NCBI RefSeq assembly: GCF_015706575.1
Contig: NW_024037072.1
Span: 24,429,162 to 24,493,161 of the forward strand
DNA from: Patiria miniata
Taxonomy: Eukaryota > Echinodermata > Asteroidea > Valvatida > Asterinidae
Direction of reading: 5' to 3'
DNA: 64,000 nucleotides
Positions 34,135 to 46,100 of this stretch are shown here, piece after piece. Each line of letters opens with the position of its first letter. Position 1 is the stretch's first letter. A program made the translations under genes and the position numbers. The notes under the pieces are model-generated. The model did not search any database. It was given only the letters and a program-made list of their open reading frames with translations, and was not told where the DNA came from.

Positions 34135-37100
34135 TTATGCTACAATCCGTTCCATTTGTTCGTATCCTGCCCTCAAGATGAACTGAAAGTTGGCATTGCC
34201 CTGAAGAGGTTTCAACTCGTCACTCGTGAGCAGGGCGTCCACGTCAGGAAGATAGTATTCCAGATCTGCGCCTGGGTCGACAAACAGAAAATATAATTAG
34301 AGTTTTGGTTTTAGATTTACACAAAGCAGCACAAAATTAACCCTTTGAGCCCACACTCAAAGGGCTTGCCAGTGGATTTGACCAGAGTTGTAATGACTCG
34401 AATCAATGACTCGACTCGAGTCCTACTCGAGTCACAATTTTTGGTGACTCGACTCGACTCGAGTCCCTCATCAGAATGACTCGACTCGACTCGAGGAAGG
34501 CTAATGAGACTCGAGTCCCAAAAATAAAAGCAAAACTTTGCGATAAATATTTGCAATGACTTACGCCGGTGCCGGTTTTTGTTTACGTCACGTTAGAATT
34601 TTTGCGAATATTGTATACATATACACACGTGGTTTGATCAGTGTCCCCATTAGTTGAATGACGATCAGCTGGCACCCCCTTTTTATTTTCATTAAGAGTC
34701 AAATTTGGTGTCGCCACATGTAATAGCCTGAATTTAATATTTAAAAAGCCAAAAATAACTTCGCTTTTGTGTTTTTTTATTGTATAGTGCTCAAATATTT
34801 GTGACTTGAATTGACTCGAGCTAAATACTTGACTCGACTCGACTCGACTACACACTGTGACTCGACTCGACTCAACTCGACCTTCTTGACCTAATGACTC
34901 GACTCGACTCGAGTCACTTCTTTAAAATGACTCGACTCAACTCGAGTCACAAAAATCAGTGACTCGTTACAACTCTGGATTTGACATCACACACTCTCAC
35001 TGCAAACCTAAAGATGTCTGACGTTGCATTGATTGGGACAATATATATCTTAAACTTGCACAGTATAAAATCGGCAGAACTTAAGATTCACCAATCACGA
35101 ATGGACACTAATGTGCCAATGTCAGACGTTTTGTGCAACAATAATTTGACATCTTGGGTTTCATGGTGTGTATCAGTTCCATAATTACTGGTTTTTTATG
35201 TTGGTCAATGCTGCTTGAGGTTTTTGTTTGCGTTTTCCTTTCAACCATGTTATTCCACGTCCAAAAGTAGTTGTCTGAGACTCGGACAAAGGTTCGCTTG
35301 GCCAACTCACATGCTGCTTGGCTAATAGTCTGGTTCCCCGGCCTGACAATTTCCCCCGACGTCCACACGTCTAAATTGTAGGTCAGGCAGCCTCCGTCAG
35401 GCCCTTTTTCAAAGCACGGCTTTGTTTCCGAATTCACTTTATCACTTAAAGCTTTTTATTGTTCGGATCAAATTTTTAAAGTAAATCACTTGCTTCATAT
35501 ATCATACAGTTATGATATACAGTTTTATACTTTTGTAAGAAAACGTTGACTAATTTTGACCTGGGATCTTCAAAGTTAGACACCCAAATAGCACTGTTAG
35601 CAGGCGGAGCCGAATTGAGACCACGCCGAGTTTTGGAAAATGCCGGTAACGGTCGTCAAATTCAAACTACATGTAGTACATGATGCAGCAAAAAGTTCGC
35701 CCCTCGTATACAATCCGAGTACAAAATCGTCGTTAAATTTCAATTTTTATAAATAAAAGCAATGGATATTAATTATCAACTAGTTTTTTAAGTTTTAATA
35801 AGCAATTAGCAGTTATAAAACCTATATTATAGTTGGAAATACTCAGGCACTTTCCGATTGTCGACGAAATGAATTCGGCAAACTTTGGACATTTTCGGAA
35901 AAAGGAGGAATGCCTCCTGTTTTAGTCACGTGACGTAAATTGTAATACAATGTATTACCGGAGGCTACCGGACCTAAAATTCAACAGGAATAGTCAGAAT
36001 CTTTTGGTCTGGGAACCAGACTACTTGGCTAACCCCCGGTTCAGACAGGTGTTCCAGAGCTGCGCTGAACCAAATTAAAGGCAAGATTTGAATCTAGTAC
36101 ATGAATAGTTTGACGTCTGAAACAATTAGGAGCGACTAGGCACGCCAGATGGCAAAAGATCGACTGACGACTCGGGAACAACTTGATTTCAGACAGCGCT
36201 CTAGTCATGAGCTGAACTCAATGCAAATGTATGTAAGTAAGTAGTGACCTTACGACATATCACACAAGCCACCCATAAATTAGGACTGCAGTCGATGTGT
36301 TTAATGTGCGATGCAGTACTTTTAATTTTGAATGTTTTTTTTTTTTTTCAGAATCAATCCTTTCAAACACGACATTTCAACGTCATGTTATAGAGCAAGA
36401 ACTTATATTAAATGTACGTACCTCTGTTGTTCCTATACAACACAAGATACAATTTCTTTAGTGAAAAACTGAAACTTCTAGTATCCATATGGTACAGACA
36501 TAGCACAGTCTTCAAGACAACGCGAACATATATGGCGTGCTAACTGCATGGTTAGCTGTCTTTGATACGCGCGCAGTACGCTCCGATAGTCATGGCAGCG
36601 TCATTTACGTCTCTACACAGCCAGGCATTTAGTGAAGGAATGCGCATATGCATCGACGCTGCGCAATGCCGGGTTGTTGCTAAGATGGTGTATTTGTTTG
36701 TTTGTACACAATATTCTTGGGAATCTCTACTGTTTTTGTGAAGTGTCCTGTTTGCCTGTCTGTATGAGGTCCAACTAAGAGGCCTCTTTTGAAGAGAAAA
36801 AATTGTTTTCCTCCTTCAGTGTCATGTCTACAGAGGATCCCTGCTCCATTCAAGGGTTACTTTGGAGGCAAATGAAAAATCCACAAATATTCAGCCTTGG
36901 GTTATGTGGTAGATGTATACATGTTTTTGTCTTAAAGGCACTCCTAAAAATATCCTTGTAATCCCATTTAGTCGTGTGCATTTATGGGTATAACGGGAAC
37001 GCGGGTACCCTAATTGAAGCAAAGCATGGGTACCCAGGTACCCAGGTGCCTGTAAAAAGAAAACGACCCCAAAATTCAAATTGCAGAAGTTGTCTGAAGA

Positions 37101-40100
37101 GCTGCATTGCTTTATGGTGTAAACTGCTACTTTTGCGAGCGTCATCTGCAGCACGTTAAAATGCACATAAGTGTGAAATGACTGAAATCTGTTTTGGTTT
37201 TCCCATGTATCCTGGTTTTCATTTTTGAAAATTTCCCACAAGTGGCATTCAAAACATTTCTTTTTCATTGTCTGAGAAGTTACTATGTAACTAAGAAACT
37301 AGACACCCCTGTTGGTCATCACTTCAACCTGCCTAACCACTCCATTTCTGATATGATTTTGCAGGGCATTGAATCTCTTGGCCATCGCAAGGACTCAGTT
37401 CGCCTCAGCAGAGAGAAAGTGTGGATGAATCGTCTTCGAACTATTCAACCACATGGTCTCAACATCCAACTTGGAAATGATTAATCCTTTTCTTCCTCCA
37501 TTGTCTTCTGTTACAGATAATCCACCTGGTCTTCCTTGTTTGTGTTTACCCATCTTCCCCCATCTTTCATCCCTTTCCACCTCCATACTGTCCCCCCCCC
37601 CCCCCCCCCCCCCGCATCATCCCCCTTCACTCTCACACTCTTTTGTCCGTTCCCATTCCCTGTGACCTTTGATCCTTCCCCTTTCTGGTCCCTCCCCTGT
37701 TTATACCAGACCCCTTGTGGTTTGCCATCTCCCTTTGTTTCTCTGTTCTCTCATCCACCCTCCCCTGCATCTTTCCACACCTTTCCCACCTAATCCTTCT
37801 TTTGTGTTTCTTCTTTCAGCCCTGCATGTTTGTGTGCACCCCCATGTTAATGTATGTACCTCTGTCATTTCTGTTTTAGCCTCTGAAGAAGAACTTGCTA
37901 AGTTCGCAACGTCAGGCCACATTAATTTTTAGATTTAAGTTACTATGTAATTTGATAAAGTTTGCTAAGGGTACCCGGTCCATAATCTGGAACTGGTTCC
38001 TGACATGGTTCCTCAGGTACATGGTTCCAATGCACAGTTCCACACCCATAATTCTTTTAGACTACCCTTCGAACAAAAACAAATGTGAAGAAAAATTCTC
38101 ATTTAGGCTTTTTTTTGGGGGGGGGGATCTTGAAATCAGAAATCCAGAAAAAAAAATCTGGACAAATGTTAACTATTTCACATGGATTTCTATCAGAACT
38201 TACCAGATTCCAGTATTAATCGAGCAGTTCTGAAGAACACAGTGTCCTCATAATGCTCCAAAGGGTCCACCCCAGTCCCTCTGTCAGCTGACCAACTACG
38301 CAAACGACCAAAAAGAGGGAGACATACTTTTCGAATAAGGTCTTAGGGTATAGACCTTGAAATCACAAAAAATGTATCTGCACTTACACAGAGAGCTCGC
38401 AAATGATTCACTTGAAAAACAGAAATGCCAGGATCGGTAAGTGGGGCAGGTAGGGCAAATTTTCGGGGGTATTGTACCTTTGATGATACAAGCATGGCCT
38501 TTGGCACACAGTCAGAGTATTTCTTAAGAAAGATACTTGGCTAAAGTGCCATCACAGATTTGTCCGTTGAAAAAAATATAGGTAGAATTAGAATTACAAG
38601 CAATTTTCAAAATGGCTGCCATTGCTTGTTATTCTACTTATATTTTTTCAAACGGCAAATCTGTGACGGCCCTATAGCCAACCATTTTTGTCATGACATG
38701 CTCTGACTGAGCGCCAAATGCCATGCTTGTATCATCAAAGGCACAATCCCATCACCTATCTGCCGTACTAGGTTGGCTGTGAGGGAAGGTGGTTAATGAA
38801 TATTTAAAACTTTTGAATGGCTTGTGGTTCCACCAAGCAAGGATTCACAACTGATTGTGGCTACACATTTTTTTTTCTGTGTGCAGCATGCATGGCTCAA
38901 GGTGTTCATTGGACTGCTGTACTCACGGCCATGTCAATGTTTAAGCAGGTCGATCCCTATACATTGGAGCACACAGTTGTTTTCTGCTAAGTCTTCATGT
39001 CCATTGATGCCCAACACCTCCATGCCCGGACTAGAGCTTGGAAACCCTGTCACAATTTTCTCAGAGAAGTTTCCTGAAACCTTTGCTCTTATGCCACTCA
39101 CATTTACCACTGTTTAGATGATTCCCCATCATCAAGCAAGGGTTTGAAGACGATAAATTACAAAAACAAGTTAAAACTCCCAAAAAGTATAAAGACCATG
39201 ACTTACTCATCTTTGAGTATGGCTTTGCACCATACATTGAGCCTCAGGTGATCAATCTTTGCATCGTCATCCTGGAGACACACAGAGAGAAGTTAAGATT
39301 AGCATTTATACTGAAACATTACGAAGAAGTAGTTTTCTTATTCAAAAAAAAAAGTCAGAAGTTTAACCCCATGCGCACTGGGAAGCGGTCATGGCCGCGG
39401 CCGCTAATCCTCATTGGAATGCAGTTGCCAGCTGTGGTATGCCGTGGCACACAGCTAGTGGGTAGTTCCACAGCTGCTGCTTTTGTGCAGTCCCGCTACC
39501 ACACAAAGGCTGTGCAGTCATTGCTCTATGTGTGGAGGAATGTCCCCATTTCACCCCTTGCTTAAGGGGTTAACCAAGTGGCTTTCCCTAAATGGCCAAT
39601 TCACTGTGCCAAAATGATTCACTGCAAACTCATTCTTAAGTGCTTGAAGGTCATTCATACTATGTTGAAGTTTCTTGCAATACAATTGCTGGATTAAACT
39701 AGTGGCAAGTATGCAGCTCAAGATTGCAGTAAAAGGGTCTGGCAACTTTTGGTTTGCAATATTGAGAATATAATAATGTGTAATTACAAAGCGCACGTAT
39801 CGACCAGGATTGGTGCCCAAGGCGCTACGTCATAATACCCTGCTCAGTGGGACAATGAAACATTGCAATACCATCTCAGCTCCCTGGGGAGTATACAGCT
39901 CCATGCTGTCATGTTGGCGCAAAGCAGCTAAAATCAATCACAATAACAATCTCTGCCCTCACAGGCACCCATTAACTCCTGGGTGGAGAGAAGCAATGAG
40001 TGACAAAGTGCCTTGCCCAAGGACACACACACCACATCCCCAGGCTGGAATCCAACATTGGTCATCCAACAAAAATAGTCAATGTTTTCATTGCATAAAA

Positions 40101-43100
40101 CGCCTGAATTACGGTTAGAGTAATGGAGTCATCAATAAAGAAATTCACTTCTTACTTGAGAAAGTCGAGGAAAAAGTCAGAAAGACTAGGGCACCGTTCA
40201 TGGTGCTTCAATCATGTCCATGATTCAACCACACAACTCCACTACTCCACTTGCATTCATACGAGGGGAAAAATCAGGCATTATGGTCTTTTTCTTCCAA
40301 CAAATGCCAGTGAAATGTTTCGCTAATGCTCTCTTCGCTATCCACGAGATAATAATCACGATTTTTAAAGCATTGCATTTTGTACAACTAAATCTGAAAC
40401 CTCCGAAAATCGCACAACATAATGATTTTATCCACTGGATCGTTCACAAGGCTACCCGTTCCCGACCGGCCATGTGCTAGCGGACTGTACGGTGCGGTAC
40501 GGTACGTACGCTGGTACCACTGCATATCATCTTCGCACGCACGTGCGACACAGTGATTTTTCCATGTCACCTGTCAATGTTTAACCTTTTGTTCAGCCGG
40601 AGAAGGCTCCGATCAGTGTTATGCCCTGTGTTTCTACCGTTGAAACACTCCAATAACGACTGGTAAAAGAGATTAAAACTACGTTTGCGATGATTTTAAC
40701 GTGCATTTCCATCGACTTTTCATCGACTTTTCTTCGAAATTATGATTGAAATAAAATGACATTTTGTGAAAAAAATTGTTACAAAATTGAATTTTGTGGG
40801 ACACTTTGTAAGAAAATCGGAAATTTCATTGGAAAATTCAAAAAGTCGGATTTCCGATTAAAATCGGAAAAGTTTCATCTCTGATGCATATTCAAACTTT
40901 AATGCACACGCGTGAAGTATGCTCAGAATTTCTTGAATTAAAAGTGCGAGAATTCCCAAGACGGGGGTTTATTTCTCTGGTTGACTTTCCCCTCTTCTGT
41001 TGAGGCAGCTTACCCATGCTTGCAAGGCAGGGGAAACACATCCCAAACCAGACTGGGAGGGAGACTAGTACCTCCTTACCTTGGGTAAATACTGTAGGAG
41101 GTCAAGAGCCTTCTTAAAGTCAAACTCATTGGCATCTGTGTTCTTCTCGCTGATGTATAACTGCTCACACGAGAAAAAGGTTAAGAAACCTAGGAATCAA
41201 AATGCACTATGCATGAAGAAAGCAGGCATGCAATTGGGAATTTAGAAAAAACGAGGAAACTCCAAACCGCACAAGACTTTGTACAGTATTGTTAAATTTG
41301 TAATGGCATTCACGACAACTTAAAAACGAGGAAATCAGCAGATCTGAGGAAAAGATGCATGCCTGAGAAAGTTATACCTATCATACCCCATCCCCCCACC
41401 CCTGAGGCGATTCATTGAAGAAACTAAGTAATGTAGTTTAATAATCACAAGCTGAACATTTTATCAGTAATTAGACCTTAAATTGCAAGCTGTTCCTTTT
41501 AAAATGATCTTTACTCAAAAGATCACTCATTAATTTCTACGATGGGTTTGATAGTACTAAGTGTACTACTGTATTCAGGGGTGAGATTTGGGGGAAATAA
41601 AAACAATTCAAAAAAAAAAAAAATATTTGGCGGATTCCCAGAGCAGCACAGGGTCAGTTTTAAGCATACATGTACATTAACCCTAAAAGGGCCGGGTTAT
41701 TTTAACCATCTCTCAGCCGTGGGGGGGGGGGGGCGGGGGATTCCGCGCCCTACCCATATGATCGCGGCCATCGAGTGACGAAAAATTTTGAAACTCGGTA
41801 CATGCATATGCATGAGGGGGGGGGGGGGGGTGGGGGTGCGGGCGGGGGATTCCGCGCCCTCCCCGTATGATCTCGGCCATAGAGTGACGAAACATTTTGA
41901 AACTCGGTACATGCATAGAGCAACTCTTTATGAACATACACAAGAAATTTCATGACTATATGTCTAAGAGTTAATAAAATGTCTTATGGCTAATTAATTA
42001 TGCATATGTACGAATGGTAATTCTGCTCTGTGTACACAACGTATGGGAACATTAAGTTTTCACAGTACATAGCGCTGGCAAATTTTTTTCGCTGCGTGGC
42101 AACCCGTGGTCAAATTTTCATGTTTTTGGTATCAAAAGATGCGCAAGGCTCGAGGCTAAAAAGTCATATCAGCTCGGGTCGCAAAAAAAATGTTTTCGAG
42201 GCTATCGCGGAAAAGTTGAGAGGGGCCCCCCGGCCCTTTTAGGGTTAATATACACTCTTAAAAACTGCCCATAGAAATTCCTCATTATAAACCTTTGATG
42301 GAAACGAACCAGTGGCTTAGGCTTTTCTGAAATCTACAAATCTGGGAAAAATCCGGGGAAAAAATGTCATCCCTGACTTTTTATGTCGAAATAGTTGTGC
42401 GATATACCTATGAAAAGTAGTGGAAATGACATTTGTGATCACAAGAACTGGAACTGTAAAAAACAAATTCACACCATTATGCATTCAAAAAAGAAGCTTT
42501 CAAGTTAAAAAAAAAAAAAAACGTAAAAAATAAATAGAAAATGAAATAAACACAAACATGCAATTTACCCAGATTAGCTGTTCGGGATCAATGACTGGTA
42601 AATCCCCCTCACTGTTGAACAATTCCATTTTCTACAAAATAAGAAAAGCACAATCAAACTCATCTAACGCAACCAATAATTATATAATATTGGATGGCTT
42701 TGAGGGGAATATACAAGAATATATATTCGACTCGTGCAATATTGTTATAGTGAGTGCAATATATTCTTGTACCCCCCGGAACAAATATTAATATTGTTAT
42801 TATTTATATCAGACTGACAATAATCTGCAAGAAAAAAGTTTTGTGACGCTGTCTTTATTTCTCAAATTTCGTCGAACATTCTTCGCTTTCCGAAGCACTT
42901 CTCGTGCCACTTGAAGCTGCCATTGTGATTAACACGAGTGTGCGTATACCCAGCTGCACGCTGCGTCCGCGTGCGACGGTTCTGCGTGATACAGTCTGCT
43001 GATTGGTTGACAACTGTGAGGCTCTCAGAATATTTACTGCCTTTTTTGTGGCCTTCAGTGTATTTTCTGCATCTCTGTTCTTTAAAAGTTATCAAACCTC

Positions 43101-46100
43101 GCACCGTTCGAAGCAGCCATTTTTGTTGACAAAACGTACTACAGCTCTGTTCACTGGTTAACAACCATGAGTACTGTGTGCCCTTGATTGTGCGGGAACC
43201 AGTGAAATTTGTTGAAATGCTCAGATGAGGACAACATCAAAGATAATATTGCAGTCATCTGGGTACTTTTACCGACAAGATATTATAGTCATCTGGCTAC
43301 TTTTTCCAAAAGCACAAAATACACTCATTGATATTTAACACACGAAACCGGATATGAATAACAATTTAAAAATTCGTCCAAACTGTAGACTGAAGTAAAA
43401 ACTAATCTTTGTGACCAGATAACAGGTGGATTTCTTTCACATTAATCTATAACTTCCACTTACTTGAACTAATTCTTTAGGCAGCTGTTCCTGGTGTAGT
43501 ATAACATCCAATTCACTGTTAATATCTGTCAGAAAAAAATATAGTATACTGTCATGTATTGAGGTGTACAGCACAAACAACATGCAGAAATGCTATATTT
43601 GTTGTATTTTTTTTAGTAAAGACAAGTTACCTAGTGAGTATACAGGGGAGTGTGTGGCCTAGTGGTTAGGGTTCGTGACTCATGATCAGAGGGTCCGGGG
43701 ATCGAATCCAGCCGCTGGTCATATATTGTGTCCTTGGGCAAGGCACTTCACCCCACTTGCCTCTCTCCACCCAGGAGTATAAATGGGTACCGGCATTAGC
43801 TGGGGAGTAACCTGCGATGGACTAGCATCCCATCCAGGGGAAGTAGAGATATTCTCAGTTGTTTCATGCAACTGAAACCGGAGATAAACGCCGGCCTGAT
43901 GAGCCACATTGGCTCGGGACAGACTTTACTACTACTGCTATACAAACTTTTAAAACTTTAAAGTGCTTCTTGCTAGTAATGCAAAATTTGAAGGAAGATG
44001 TTTAAACAGAAAGAGGCAACAAATTAACATGTTATAATTACATGTGCTTTTAGTCTGCATCATATTGAACAAATTGCCTTTTTTTTAAAGTGGACTCATG
44101 GTTACTTTTGCAAAACGAAGACTGATGCAGTATTTTCACTGACAACTTATGAATTTCAACACCCTGAATTTGGAGTGAATATATAGTTTGACATGAATTC
44201 ACCGTGAATTTTATTTTCATGGCGATGTCATTGCGAAGTATCTGGTGAAATCGCCCTGAAAATCATCACATAACAAGGACATGTTAAGGTCAAGTAAAAT
44301 GTGAAAATGCAGCGATGCCTTCTGTGGAGCCCAGCTTATTAACTTTGTGGTTGCGTTAATCCATTGAGCAGTTTATCAAGTTGGGGCCTAATCCCCCTCA
44401 TAATAAACAGGGTGTTGGATACTTGTAGGAGGACACTAAGACCCCGTTCCCACTTGATCCACCAATTGGGGGATCTGATCCACCTTTTGCCAAATTGCCG
44501 GATCAGATCCCCCAATTGGTGGATCAGATCCGGCAATTGTGTGTAGTGGGAACGCTAACCGTTATAAGGTGGATCAGGATCAGATCCACCTTTTCTGATC
44601 CACCTCTGGACCAGGATACAGATCCCCCAATTGGTGGATCAGATCCGGCAATTGCCGGATCACGATCAGATGGGAACGCAAAAGGTGGATCTGATCCGGC
44701 AATTTGACCTGTTAACATCCGCCCGGTGCACGAGTGGCGCGAAAATGTTGCGGTCTCATGAACGAAGAAACACATTTTCAGGCGTGTAGCTCATGTGAAC
44801 ATTTCCAGCGTATACAACATGCACAATAAACAACCGCTGAACTACGGGCTAGCACCGCGCATGCAAAAGCGCACGTGGTATCCTAAAACTACACTATAGG
44901 CCTTATTTTTGTTGCGTGTTCGTCCATTACTAAACCTTTTTCATTCCTGAAATTTTACTTATTTTTCCATCCATAAATGACTCTGAGTCCGCACTCACCA
45001 AAAGACTTCACTTTGGCACAGAATCATGGAAAAGCTTACGAGTATGCGATAAGAATAGTGCCGATAACGCGGTACATACGGAGGTGACAAATCTGAAGTA
45101 TTGATTATAGAAAATTGAAAATTGATGTCGTAGTACATCATGTGACCGTTTCTAACCAATGAGAAGCTTCAGAACCAGGGAATCCCTTATCGATGCATTG
45201 GTTTCTGCCGTGATGTCACACAATGAGTGGCTCTGTTGGATTTCACCTGTTAATTTATGCACGCACGGATCCTCTACGGATCCGTGATTTATGTTGGTGA
45301 ATTCGCCTAATTTTTGTCTGTGAATTCTGATAGTGCTGTTTGAAAACTAACCCATCCTGGCCTAGCATGCAACCATGCAACAATGGCACTCCCACAGAGC
45401 GCGCGTAATTCCGAACTCAGTGACCTTTCGGACCCGACATTTCCGTACGAAAAGGTGGATCAAGCATAAGTGGGAACGCGACTTGCGGTTTCGTTGCGGT
45501 AAGATAACGATCACACCAAAATGCCGGATCTTGATCCACCTTTTTCCAATTCAAGTGGGAACGCGGTGTAAGTAGCTTTTGTGTACTTGGGCAGTGGGCA
45601 TTGGGTAGTAAGTGTAGCTGTCAATCAGACCATTAATCTGTGGTTTTCACACCTTCAGTGGAGGGAAGCTGGACCTGCTGTACAGTTATGAATAACAATA
45701 GACCCTTGGACCTCAAGAAGACCCATGTAAAAACACCATGAAACTGCAGTGAGTTTATCCCCTGCTGAGGGGCCCAGTTTGGCATCGTGAAAATGAGCTT
45801 ACTTGGCAGTGAAAAAAAGTTTCACGGCGACTTCATTGCAATCTATATTTTCACAGTGTTGAAATTCATAGTCATTTTGTTAATTTCAGGAAATAATTAA
45901 CTATTTCCTGAAATTAACAAAATGTTCCTATTACCAGTTATTTAAAATTATATGGATTTTTTTTAGAGAGCTCAGTTCAGATTTAGTGTCTCTGAAACAA
46001 GATTATGTTCATGTTGCTGAAGACGACATAAATGTGACTTCAGTTGTGAATGATTTCAAGAGGGATTACATCATTTCTATAAATAGCTTATTTATGACTA

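Noticed and set aside
34980-35437. 109-codon minus-strand frame as an extra Nup133 exon
   Set aside because: It overlaps the left part of the 35326-36023 element, and the exons 38280-38204 and 34271-34135 already join in phase.
37453-37932. Pro/Ser-rich frames of 70-87 codons
   Set aside because: They arise from a poly-C and pyrimidine-rich tract after the Penelope-like fragment.
40440-40890. Complete hAT element ending in TCATCTCTG
   Set aside because: The right end resembles a CAGAGATGA terminus with ATCGGAAATCC words, but I could not find a matching left end or target duplication.
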